Under the pieces are notes generated by a model. It did not search any database, was not told where the DNA came from, and worked only from the letters and a program-made list of their open reading frames with translations. A program made the position numbers and the translations under genes. Below, piece by piece: positions 6,838 to 14,314 of a stretch of 22,158 bases of DNA. Within the stretch, counting starts at the first letter, position 1. The number at the start of each line of letters is the position of its first letter. The DNA is taken from positions 1 to 22,158 of the forward strand of contig JANXNM010000046.1 in the NCBI GenBank assembly GCA_025354065.1, read 5' to 3'. Source of the DNA: Synechococcales cyanobacterium 340R_concoct_173_sub. Lineage in GTDB: Bacteria; Cyanobacteriota; Cyanobacteriia; Leptolyngbyales; Leptolyngbyaceae.

Positions 6838-9813
6838 CTACTTGGTTATATGTTGTTTGAGCAAGCGTTGCCTGAATTGAATTAAATCTTTAACGGCTCG
6901 ATCGATCGCCTGAGTATAGTCCATCAAATGATCTGAACGTGTATCTATGGCATCTTGTTCTAGAAGTCGTCCTAAGTTCTGAAGCACCGTTAATCCTAAA
7001 TTTCCACAGGAGCCTCGTATTTGATGCCCGATCGCTTGGACTGTTTCAAAGTCAATGGTATGGCTTAGTTCAGACTGCGGTTTAATAAGAACATAAAGTT
7101 GTTCTAGACGCTGTTGGTTCTCCTGAATCGATAATTGAATCAGTTCTAAGGAAAAGGATGTATTTTGCAATGTGATTTGCATCAAATAGTTCCAAGTCTC
7201 ATCCCAATCTTGATTCTGATTCGGTATGACTAATGAAGATACAATCTGACTATATTGAATATTATTTTCATTCTTAACTACACTATATAAGGATACAGCA
7301 TTTGTTTTTTGATGATCTTCGGAAAATGATATAAGTCCAGAAGGGCTTGAATGTAGTAAAGATACGAGTTGTTGGGAGGATATATTTTGTGAGGAAGGTG
7401 TGGATGTGGCTTGCAAAAGGTATTTAGCACCTTGGGAAATTTTATCAGCAAGTTCGGCTAGTCGGAGTGGCTTACTAATGTGATCATTCATTCCTGCTTT
7501 TATACAAGCTTGTTGATCGCTAAGGCTGGTGCGAGCTGTCATGGCGATGATGTAAGGAGAACAGTGGGCAGATGACCGATTGACCAAACGTCGGATTTCT
7601 TTGGCGACGGTGAAGCCATCCATATTAGGCATTTGAATATCCAGCAGAATGACATCATAGTCTTGGACTTTTAATCGATCGAGAACAGCTTGCCCATCGG
7701 TAATTAAATCGGCCTGATACCCTAGTTGATCTAGAAAGAATAGCGCAACTTTTTGATTCACAGGAGTATCTTCAGCTAGCAAAATTCGCAGATTTGATCG
7801 AGCTATTTTTTGATTGCTAACGTCTTGATTTGAACTATCACTAGATTCGGATCTAAAGACAGGAGTCAGGATTGGAGCGAAAATTGTATTCTCAGAACTA
7901 GGATTCAATTGTTCAATAGGATTCGATCGTTCAATAGTTGGAATAATATCTGTTAATGGCATTTGAATCGAAAATGTGAATGTTGATCCCTTACCCGCTC
8001 CACTATCCACTGTTAATGTCCCACCCATTTGTATAATTAATTCCTGTGAGATCACAAGGCCTAGCCCCGTACCACCATATTGTCGATGAATGGATGCATC
8101 TGCCTGAGTAAACGCATTAAATAATTTATTAAGTTGATCGGGAGCAATTCCAATTCCGGTATCTGTGACTGAAAATTGCAATGTACAACATGGTTCCCTT
8201 GGCTTCGATCGGGCCTGCTTCGATTGTCTAGAACATACTTTCTCCGAAACATTTGCTACGCCTTTAATCGTTAACCTAACTTCTCCATGGTGGGTAAACT
8301 TTATAGCATTACCTAAAAGATTGAATAAAATTTGCTGAAGTCGAGTTGGGTCGCCCACAATAATCAAGGGTAATGACAACAGTGGTAACAGCTCAATCTG
8401 ACTGAGTAATTGTAACTGTTTCGCGTCAGCACTGGGTTGAATTAAATCTAAAACTTCTTGAATACAATCTTGAAGTGAGAATGGAATTGATTCGATTTGA
8501 ATCTTTTTTGCATCAAGTTTGGAAAAGTCCAGAATATCATTAATCAAAGTCAATAACATTTCACCACTGCGATTAATAGTAGTAATCCGATCGCGCTGTT
8601 GGGGATTCAATTGACTCAGTAATAACAGTTGACTCATTCCCAAAATACCATTCAACGGCGTACGTAATTCATGGCTCATCACCGCCAGAAATTCACCTTT
8701 TACCTGCAATGCCACCTGCGATCGCAGCCGATCCATCAACAAGACCCAACTGCCCGTCCCAACAAGCGTTAAAGCAGATGCGATCGTAGGCAGCCAAACA
8801 TTCATATTAAGCAATACGATACTTAATAACCCCAATCCTATTATACTTCCAAAAAGAATACTCCACTGCATCCACCACCGAAACCGGGGTAAACTCGCAC
8901 TCAAGATTCCGCCTAAAACAATCAATCCAAATAGCCATGGTGAACTTGGAACTCGGAGAAAATTTCGATGCAATAGATTGTCTAAAATCGTTCTGTGAAA
9001 ATAAACACCACTAGATGGAATGACACGATCGAAAGGCGTATACATTGAATCTGTGGCCATAGCCGTCATGCCTACAAGAACAATTTTATCCGTGAAGGTA
9101 GCGGGCGCAATTTTGTTGGTGAGAACATCGACAAAGGAGTAATGAATTGCCTTTTTAGTTGACGATCGCCAATTGAGCCACAGTATATTTTTAAGTATAT
9201 TTTTGTTCTTCTGAGATTCAAAATCTGGCAGAACAATAGGCGGTGTTTGAGTGAGATTATAGGTTTGTGCAATGACGATACTGAATGCTGTTTTATCGCC
9301 AAATATAGGACTAAACGAGCGGGAAAATCCATCCCCATGGCGAGGAGTAACAATATGTCCAACCCCCACAGCAGCCTCTTCAATTGGTGGCGTGGGCGGT
9401 AAAGGCTCAGCCGTTTGGGTCCAAGCTTGCGGCATGACAACTTTGCCTTGACGAGTCATTGCCTCGGTTAATGCTGCATCTTGGGGACTCGGTTCAGACA
9501 TTAGAATATCAAAGCCAATCACACTTGGATTAGCTGGAGTCAGGGTTTCAATTAGTTTTTGATAGCGCTGACGAGACCAAGGAAACGCACCTAATGCTTT
9601 TAAACTCTTATCGTCTATTTCAATCACGACAACCCGAGAATCCCACACTCGATCGCCCCTGATTTGAAATATCAAAGTATTAGTCAATTCCTCAAGAGGC
9701 TGCCATAATCCTAGTTGCCCCAATCCCGCGACCAATGCACCGATCGTCATTCCAGGTAAAAGTAATTTGAAATTACGTTCAATTGAATCCTTATTCCAAT
9801 TTAAAAAAGACAT
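6838..9813 (-). CDS. CHASE2-domain hybrid histidine kinase with receiver and HPt domains
   Basis: This 991-residue membrane sensor has an N-terminal helix (about 16-36) and then a CHASE2 sensor domain (about 38-285, with [11 protein letters not shown] and [11 protein letters not shown]), predicted to lie outside the cytoplasmic membrane. Three more membrane helices follow (about 291-360). HisKA carries His381 ([18 protein letters not shown]). HATPase has Asn502 (NAIKF), DTGIG (551-555) and GTGLGL (581-586). The receiver (676-795) has E681-D682, Asp725, Thr759 and Lys781. After a Ser/Asn/Gln-rich linker, a C-terminal HPt carries His930 ([13 protein letters not shown]). All catalytic residues look intact, so a full His-Asp-His phosphorelay in one chain is expected, passing phosphate to the regulator encoded 71 bp downstream. 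The ligand is unknown. It follows the methyltransferase gene after 59 bp, probably in one transcript. Confidence 0.95.
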   Translation of the reverse strand: MSFLNWNKDSIERNFKLLLPGMTIGALVAGLGQLGLWQPLEELTNTLIFQIRGDRVWDSRVVVIEIDDKSLKALGAFPWSRQRYQKLIETLTPANPSVIGFDILMSEPSPQDAALTEAMTRQGKVVMPQAWTQTAEPLPPTPPIEEAAVGVGHIVTPRHGDGFSRSFSPIFGDKTAFSIVIAQTYNLTQTPPIVLPDFESQKNKNILKNILWLNWRSSTKKAIHYSFVDVLTNKIAPATFTDKIVLVGMTAMATDSMYTPFDRVIPSSGVYFHRTILDNLLHRNFLRVPSSPWLFGLIVLGGILSASLPRFRWWMQWSILFGSIIGLGLLSIVLLNMNVWLPTIASALTLVGTGSWVLLMDRLRSQVALQVKGEFLAVMSHELRTPLNGILGMSQLLLLSQLNPQQRDRITTINRSGEMLLTLINDILDFSKLDAKKIQIESIPFSLQDCIQEVLDLIQPSADAKQLQLLSQIELLPLLSLPLIIVGDPTRLQQILFNLLGNAIKFTHHGEVRLTIKGVANVSEKVCSRQSKQARSKPREPCCTLQFSVTDTGIGIAPDQLNKLFNAFTQADASIHRQYGGTGLGLVISQELIIQMGGTLTVDSGAGKGSTFTFSIQMPLTDIIPTIERSNPIEQLNPSSENTIFAPILTPVFRSESSDSSNQDVSNQKIARSNLRILLAEDTPVNQKVALFFLDQLGYQADLITDGQAVLDRLKVQDYDVILLDIQMPNMDGFTVAKEIRRLVNRSSAHCSPYIIAMTARTSLSDQQACIKAGMNDHISKPLRLAELADKISQGAKYLLQATSTPSSQNISSQQLVSLLHSSPSGLISFSEDHQKTNAVSLYSVVKNENNIQYSQIVSSLVIPNQNQDWDETWNYLMQITLQNTSFSLELIQLSIQENQQRLEQLYVLIKPQSELSHTIDFETVQAIGHQIRGSCGNLGLTVLQNLGRLLEQDAIDTRSDHLMDYTQAIDRAVKDLIQFRQRLLKQHITK
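7903..7938. repeat. 18-bp near-tandem duplication in kinase linker
   Basis: ATTCAATTGTTCAATAGG (7903-7920) is followed by ATTCGATCGTTCAATAGT, with three mismatches. The minus strand reads IERSNP then IEQLNP, in the linker between the ATPase and receiver domains. Confidence 0.85.
9182..9205. repeat. 12-bp near-tandem duplication inside CHASE2
   Basis: AGTATATTTTTA and AGTATATTTTTG are adjacent, differing at the last base. They encode KNIL twice (residues about 204-211) in a loop of the sensor domain. Confidence 0.85.
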
Positions 9814-9870
9814 AGTGAATATACTTCTATGGTTTAAGCTTTTGGTAATCGCATTGATGATTAAAAGATA

Positions 9871-9896
9871 ATCTAGCCACAGGATCTAGCCACAAT
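9871..9896. repeat. 13-bp near-tandem duplication at the methyltransferase stop codon
   Basis: ATCTAGCCACAGG (9871-9883) is followed by ATCTAGCCACAAT (9884-9896), with 11 of 13 identical. The unit is not a multiple of three. The TAG stop of the methyltransferase (9875-9873) lies in one copy and the same bases in the other copy are read in a different frame, so the duplication itself places the stop. Confidence 0.85.
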
Positions 9897-10874
9897 AGTC
9901 CGATGTCGAGGATCGGATTCAACAGTGATTATAGATTCAAATCCAGCATCAGCTAAAGCGGCTTCTACATCAAATGTATAGTAATCATCCGTCCAAGGCT
10001 CTGTGCTTTTCATTAATGTAAATAGTACAGGCGGTAAGCTTTGGATAACTGTTGATTTGGGATTATTGTCCACAATTGCAATATGTCCGCCATTTCTAAG
10101 AATTCGTCGCATTTCTTGAAAAATCTCAACCGTTGCCGATCGGGGTAATTCATGCAAAACAAATTGTAAACTAACTAAATCAAATGATGATGATTCAAAT
10201 CCCGTAGTTTCTGCGCGAGCATGAATCCATTTTGAAATTGAACAATTCTTATCCTGCACCTTTGCGATCGACAACATATAAGGCGACAGATCTAAACCGA
10301 TCGTATTCACCCTTTGATTTATATCGAGCGTTTGATTTGCATCGAGTGCTTTTGTTTGGTAATGGTCGTGTAAGGTCCGAGTAGAAATGCCCACAGAGCA
10401 GCCCACATCCAAAATATCCCGAACATTGGTAATACCCTGTCGATCGAGAACCTCGTGAAAGCTCGATCGTAAGCGCGCCTGTGCTTGATCTGCGGTCAGC
10501 GACTCATTCTTCCAAATCCTTAATGCCATTGCATAGGTTGCAGACTCCGCCTCAAACGCTGCATCCCAACACAAGTTTCCTTGATCATAGGCATGAAACG
10601 GAACATTATAATAATCGGGATATTGAACATCGGGATTCGTGAGCGCACCCAGTTCTACTTGAATTCCAGAGGCCTTCAACGCGGCATAGTTCGCACGCCA
10701 CATCACACCATTTTTCTCCGCTGTCTGAATCAAGACCTTGCGAGCTTGCTGCTTCATCAACGCATAGACTGGCTTGGTCCGAATTAGCTGGTTCACAAAT
10801 CGTGACAGCAGATCCTCCCCGGCCCAATCAGGCTTTTGCTTCATGAGTTTATTGTACGTCGGAGGTGTTTGCAT
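9873..10874 (-). CDS. Class I SAM-dependent methyltransferase
   Basis: A 333-residue soluble protein with a Rossmann-type methyltransferase core in its second half. Motif I is [11 protein letters not shown] (155-165), which binds AdoMet. An acidic strand follows, GLDLSPYML (about 193-201), then the post-motif [14 protein letters not shown] (231-244) and the [15 protein letters not shown] segment (255-269), which match the Methyltransf_11/25 group. The N-terminal 150 residues are helical and not recognised; they may set substrate choice. The substrate is unknown. The gene lies 34 bp after the DUF1460 gene and 59 bp before the kinase gene. An in-frame duplication of six residues ([12 protein letters not shown], about 177-188) sits between motif I and the acidic strand, and a 13-bp duplication sets the stop. 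ATG 10874 has no clear Shine-Dalgarno; an ATG at 10844 is an alternative. Confidence 0.88.
   Translation of the reverse strand: MQTPPTYNKLMKQKPDWAGEDLLSRFVNQLIRTKPVYALMKQQARKVLIQTAEKNGVMWRANYAALKASGIQVELGALTNPDVQYPDYYNVPFHAYDQGNLCWDAAFEAESATYAMALRIWKNESLTADQAQARLRSSFHEVLDRQGITNVRDILDVGCSVGISTRTLHDHYQTKALDANQTLDINQRVNTIGLDLSPYMLSIAKVQDKNCSISKWIHARAETTGFESSSFDLVSLQFVLHELPRSATVEIFQEMRRILRNGGHIAIVDNNPKSTVIQSLPPVLFTLMKSTEPWTDDYYTFDVEAALADAGFESIITVESDPRHRTIVARSCG
10313..10348. repeat. 18-bp near-tandem duplication in the methyltransferase
   Basis: TTTGATTTATATCGAGCG (10313-10330) is followed by TTTGATTTGCATCGAGTG, with three mismatches. In protein it is LDINQR and LDANQT, a surface-loop insertion right after AdoMet motif I. 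Confidence 0.85.
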
Positions 10875-10908
10875 GATATTGACCAGATGGTTCAGGGATG
10901 GAATTGAT

Positions 10909-11970
10909 TTAGTGTACTAGCACAGGACGAGCGACTACAATCCCGATCGCGCCTTCCACGCCCATAACGTAACGTTCTAAGTCTGGTGAAACCTTGATTC
11001 CTGAACGAATTGAGGCATGAATTAATCCAGGGCGTGACTTGGAAGGTTTGCGATATAAAAAACCACTGTGAATAACATCTAATCCATTCATATTTGTCAC
11101 AATTCCGACTAAATCACCCGATCGTAACTTGGATTCCTGCGATCGTAATTCTTGGGTTGAAATATAGCGCAATGCACTTGTTTTAAGTTGATTACTAATC
11201 TTGGTCTCAGATTGAACAATACAATCTCGTAAGGCTGGATTTTTGACGAGAGGCGGATACTTCTGCCAATTGTTACTCATGAAGTTCAATGGTCCCATGC
11301 GTTTTGTGCTTCCTGGGTCTTGAACTATTTGATCTACATTTCCACGTCGCTGATTATCTAAAATCCAATCCGAAAAGTAATGTAGGCGACTACAATATCC
11401 ATCTATTTTTCCATCCCGATACCGATAGCGCTCGATGGCTGTAAATAATTCAGATTCAGATTGTGAAATGGATAGAGTAGGTAAAGGCTGGATAGATAAA
11501 AGGGGTTCTGGATTGTCCAAATTCTTTGAAAATACGGTTGTCAAGGCTAAAACAGTCTCTAAAAATAGAACACAATCAAACTGATGAAGTGAAATAAACG
11601 GCTGTTCGGTAGAGGATTGCTCTAGTAAATTTGCTTGATAATGGTCTCCCAAAAATTGTTCTGCGATCGATTGAATCCGATCGCCTACCTCCAAATTTTG
11701 CCATTTTTGCTGTTTAAACTGAAATCGCAGAGAAGCAAATCGTTTAGAGTCGGCTATCGTTAGTCGTGGTATGGCTTGTGCTGATGAAACGCCTAATTTG
11801 TCTAATGATGGTTTTGGTAATTGATTAGACAATGGTTTTGGAAATTGGATTTGGGATGAGTTGTGTAGAGAATCGATCGATCGACTAGAAACGGTTAACG
11901 CACCTGCTAATAAAATACCTGCCCCACTCGCCGCCGCACCCATCCCTAAAATTTTCCAATATCGTTTCAC
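10909..11970 (-). CDS. DUF1460 / N-acetylmuramoyl-L-alanine amidase-like exported protein
   Basis: The 353-residue protein starts with MKRYWKILGMG and a hydrophobic segment (about 8-27), so it is exported or membrane-anchored. The rest matches the DUF1460 family (PF07313), an NlpC/P60-like fold linked to peptidoglycan hydrolysis. FDCVLFLETVLAL holds the likely nucleophile Cys133, SRLHYFSDWI (194-203) is a family hallmark, and DVIHSGFLY holds the likely His301. Cleavage of cell-wall peptides is inferred. The start is GTG (11970-11968), with GGA eight bases upstream; it gives the positively charged N-terminus expected of a signal. It is the first gene of the minus-strand cluster with the methyltransferase, kinase and regulator, and it diverges from a Spy-like gene. 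A Pro/Gln-rich segment after the signal (41-56) carries a 24-bp-period repeat. Confidence 0.85.
   Translation of the reverse strand: MKRYWKILGMGAAASGAGILLAGALTVSSRSIDSLHNSSQIQFPKPLSNQLPKPSLDKLGVSSAQAIPRLTIADSKRFASLRFQFKQQKWQNLEVGDRIQSIAEQFLGDHYQANLLEQSSTEQPFISLHQFDCVLFLETVLALTTVFSKNLDNPEPLLSIQPLPTLSISQSESELFTAIERYRYRDGKIDGYCSRLHYFSDWILDNQRRGNVDQIVQDPGSTKRMGPLNFMSNNWQKYPPLVKNPALRDCIVQSETKISNQLKTSALRYISTQELRSQESKLRSGDLVGIVTNMNGLDVIHSGFLYRKPSKSRPGLIHASIRSGIKVSPDLERYVMGVEGAIGIVVARPVLVH
11808..11855. repeat. 24-bp-period near-tandem duplication in the DUF1460 gene
   Basis: ATGGTTTTGGTAATTG (11808-11823) recurs 24 bp later as ATGGTTTTGGAAATTG (11832-11847), with one mismatch in 16. It encodes FPKPLSNQ and LPKPSLDK, just after the signal segment. 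Confidence 0.8.
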
Positions 11971-12104
11971 GCAATTTTTCCAATTGATATAGATTTCGGA
12001 CAGGCTGTTTCGGCAGGAATATAATTTCCTCTATAAAATATAGTGCATTTTCTGACGATCGACTGTAAAATAAAGACGAATATTCACCTTTTCAAGTAAA
12101 TATC
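11971..12104. promoter_or_regulatory. Divergent promoter region for DUF1460 cluster and Spy-like gene
   Basis: This AT-rich 134-bp spacer must serve both directions. A near-palindrome CTATAAAATATAG (12031-12043) could supply a -10-like element on either strand, and TAAAAT near 12066 could be the plus-strand -10. No good -35 partner at 17 bp is visible for either, so the exact promoter is uncertain. Confidence 0.35.
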
Positions 12105-12533
12105 ATGATTATCAAAGCTCCGTTGAAATTTGTTGCTGTTGTGATACTCGGAAGTCTAACGTTTGGCTCCATCTCATCATTAGATGCCTCTGCTGCGCCG
12201 ACTCCTCGGACGATGAAAAAATCAGAAATACCTATCATGGAGCAACTTAGATTCGATGAGAAACAGAAAAGAAGTATTCAATCGAGTCGAACAAAACGAA
12301 CGATCGCGATCAAAAAAGTATTAACTAAAGACCAAGCAATAAAGTTTGATCAGCTTCGTAGCAAGCAAAAGCTTTCTGCTGTTATCGGCCAACTGAATCT
12401 AGATACAAAACAGAAGACGGCTGTAATGGCTGCAATTCAGCAAAGCCAAAAGGAAATCAAAGACATCCTAAATACTACCCAAAGAAAGCAACTCGAAGAC
12501 TATCTCGCTAAAAATAAGCAAGAGGCTGAATAG
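12105..12533 (+). CDS. Small exported Spy/CpxP-like helical protein
   Basis: The 142-residue protein has a Sec-type signal (about 1-30, with a likely cut after DASA). The mature part is about 112 residues, strongly charged and helical. It contains two related segments, about 48-85 and 97-134, each of the form L-F/L-D-x-K-Q-K ... KxxLTxxQ..xFDQL / DILNTTQRKQLEDYL, like the LTxxQ repeats of the periplasmic chaperones Spy and CpxP. A role in periplasmic protein quality control or envelope stress is inferred from this; overall similarity is low. It diverges from the DUF1460 peptidoglycan gene. ATG 12105 has no Shine-Dalgarno, but a clean signal peptide supports it. No hairpin terminator is visible between it and the convergent J-domain gene. 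Confidence 0.75.
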   Translation: MIIKAPLKFVAVVILGSLTFGSISSLDASAAPTPRTMKKSEIPIMEQLRFDEKQKRSIQSSRTKRTIAIKKVLTKDQAIKFDQLRSKQKLSAVIGQLNLDTKQKTAVMAAIQQSQKEIKDILNTTQRKQLEDYLAKNKQEAE

Positions 12534-12576
12534 ATGCTGTAAATTGCGATCGTGTTGATAAGCTAGAACGGATTGG

Positions 12577-13104
12577 CTATGTCTTGGGGCTAGGAATTGG
12601 AGCTTGGGGGCTAAGTCCGACCTCGATCGCTCTGGCCCGTCTAAAATCCGCTTCAGCACTCATTTCAAAACCCAAAACCGATCGAATGAATCCACGATAC
12701 CGATAGGCTTGGGAATATCTAGGGCTAAGCTTAATGGCGAGTCCGAGGATAACGATCGCTTCTTCATAATGACGATTTTTACCCAGGGTTGAAGCTTCTT
12801 GATAGAGTTCTTCAGCAGTTAAATGGGTGCTGGAACTTTCTCGTTTGGCGGTGGATCTAAAATCAGATTTGACATTAGATGATTGTGCAAATCCAATATC
12901 CATAGCTTCAATTTCTTTTTTTAAATATTCATAAGCTGCATTAATTTGTTTAAATCGTTCTTCTGCGGTTTGCTTTTCAATTGGATCAATAAACCGATCG
13001 GGGTGCCATTGTCGCGCAAGATTGCGATAGGCATCTTTGATCTGTGCGGGTGTTGCCTTAATATCAACAGCTAAGATTTGACAGGCTTGGAATTTAGTTT
13101 TCAT
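12577..13104 (-). CDS. J-domain protein with C-terminal TPR region
   Basis: A 175-residue soluble protein. Residues 4-65 form a J domain with the HPD motif intact (34-36, ARQWHPDRF), so it should stimulate a DnaK-type ATPase. There is no Gly/Phe region or zinc domain, so it is not classical DnaJ. After a Ser/Thr-rich linker (about 70-93), ELYQEASTLGKNRHYEEAIVILGLAIKLSPRYSQAYRYRGFIR and the following helix make about two TPR units (95-165) for partner binding. J-TPR proteins of this size are common in cyanobacteria; the client is unknown. The ATG at 13104 is supported by GAGG five bases upstream. It lies 64 bp after the glycosidase-like gene, on the same strand. Confidence 0.9.
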   Translation of the reverse strand: MKTKFQACQILAVDIKATPAQIKDAYRNLARQWHPDRFIDPIEKQTAEERFKQINAAYEYLKKEIEAMDIGFAQSSNVKSDFRSTAKRESSSTHLTAEELYQEASTLGKNRHYEEAIVILGLAIKLSPRYSQAYRYRGFIRSVLGFEMSAEADFRRARAIEVGLSPQAPIPSPKT

Positions 13105-13168
13105 AGTGTCCTCAATTCATTCCAAGTATTGCTATTTGTTTAGAGTGCCCTGTGCTCTGTCCTAGGAC

Positions 13169-14251
13169 TCATTTCGGCAACTGCTCTAAGCGTTCAGAGT
13201 TTTGAAATGCTTTCCAGGACAGTTTTAATTCATTGGGTGCGGGATATTTGGTGTCGTAAACCATGATTACATTGGTTAGTTTTCGCCGTGCGCCCCGTAG
13301 GATTCGGTTTCCTTTGGCTAACGCCAGGGAGGTTCCACCGTCTAAATTCATCGCTTCCCAGCATCCTAATGCTTGCATAATTTCGGCTTCTTGTTGTAAT
13401 GAAATGGGTTTAACAAAGGTAACGTGTAGTAGTTTTTTTCGGTCGGGTGTGAATCCGATCGCACTCCGTACCGCCACACCCATTACACTCCGATCGGTAA
13501 AGCCTTCTTGTTTTGGCATGATTGAAATCTGGCCTTTACGCAGTAGTCGTGGACCTGCCGTTAAGGAGAACCAATGGTCTTGCCAGTTAGGTTTGCCGTC
13601 AATTCGAGCCGTGACCATTTCTAAAAGATTGCCGCTCTTTACCCCTAATGTTGTTCCATAGTTTTCCCAAGGGCTGTATTTAAGAAATTTTCCGCCTGAG
13701 ACCATATTTCCCATGACGCGTTTTTGGGCATCCATACTGAAAAATGTCCCGCTCATGGTGAGTGCAGCCTGATGTCGTCGAACAAATTGCACAAAGGATT
13801 CATCGCCTCTGGTCGATCGGGCACTATTGGCTTGATTGGCTTGATTGGCAAGGCTGACGCTAATGAATGTTTCTGGATCACTGAGGTCTATGGTGGCGAG
13901 GTATAGCGGTATGCCTAAAATGGTGCGGGCAATCATTTTTAAAGGTTTCGCCTTGGCTGAATTTCCATTGTCTACTCCAAAATCTAAATTAAGGGTATTT
14001 AACTTAGAGATATTTAATTTAGGGGCAATGCTAGCCTCAGATTCGTCATCAAGCACAGCAAGAGTGTCGTCATCAGTTGGGGTCGATGATAGTTCTGCTT
14101 TTTGAGCGGTTGTCCATGGGCCGGGTGAGATCAAGCTTAAAGTAATTAATCCCAAGCTCAAAAGTGCGATGAGTCGGGCGACCAAAACGGAAGAATCGGC
14201 TGTTTTTTGTCGAGTGCGATCGCGCCACAAATTTAAACGAGGTTTAGACAT
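13169..14251 (-). CDS. Phosphodiester glycosidase family protein (NAGPA-like), membrane-anchored
   Basis: The 360-residue protein has a basic N-terminus and one hydrophobic segment (about 21-42), so it is anchored at or exported through the membrane. The C-terminal two thirds match PF09992, the fold of the mammalian uncovering enzyme NAGPA and of bacterial YigL/NagPA-like proteins: SGTFFSMDAQKRVMGNMV (167-184), LTAGPRLL (230-237), RSVMGVA (254-260) and the hallmark MNLDGGTSLAL (301-311). The family acts on sugar phosphodiesters; the substrate here is unknown, with cell-envelope glycans a reasonable guess. The region between anchor and domain is Thr/Asp-rich and contains a 15-bp duplication; a 9-bp NQA repeat lies at about 136-142. 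It lies 63 bp after the antiporter gene. Confidence 0.87.
   Translation of the reverse strand: MSKPRLNLWRDRTRQKTADSSVLVARLIALLSLGLITLSLISPGPWTTAQKAELSSTPTDDDTLAVLDDESEASIAPKLNISKLNTLNLDFGVDNGNSAKAKPLKMIARTILGIPLYLATIDLSDPETFISVSLANQANQANSARSTRGDESFVQFVRRHQAALTMSGTFFSMDAQKRVMGNMVSGGKFLKYSPWENYGTTLGVKSGNLLEMVTARIDGKPNWQDHWFSLTAGPRLLRKGQISIMPKQEGFTDRSVMGVAVRSAIGFTPDRKKLLHVTFVKPISLQQEAEIMQALGCWEAMNLDGGTSLALAKGNRILRGARRKLTNVIMVYDTKYPAPNELKLSWKAFQNSERLEQLPK
13826..13848. repeat. 9-bp tandem repeat, 2.6 copies
   Basis: ATTGGCTTG is present twice, followed by ATTGG. It encodes NQANQAN in the glycosidase-like protein, between a beta-strand and the start of the conserved core. Confidence 0.85.
13996..14025. 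repeat. 15-bp near-tandem duplication in the glycosidase-like gene
   Basis: TATTTAACTTAGAGA and TATTTAATTTAGGGG are adjacent, with three mismatches. They encode the LNIS-KLNT-LNL pattern (about 79-89) in the linker after the membrane anchor. Confidence 0.75.
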
Positions 14252-14314
14252 GTACTGCCATTTATTTCGGTGCGCGTTCGAGATTTCTGAGATTTTACCT
14301 TGATTTTATGGATC

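Noticed and set aside
10606..10827. Minus-strand 73-codon open frame inside the methyltransferase gene
   Set aside because: It overlaps a well-supported gene in another frame and its product has no recognisable feature.
13263..13661. 132-codon plus-strand open frame opposite the glycosidase-like gene
   Set aside because: It is antisense to a gene with clear PF09992 motifs, and its composition looks like a reverse-strand shadow.
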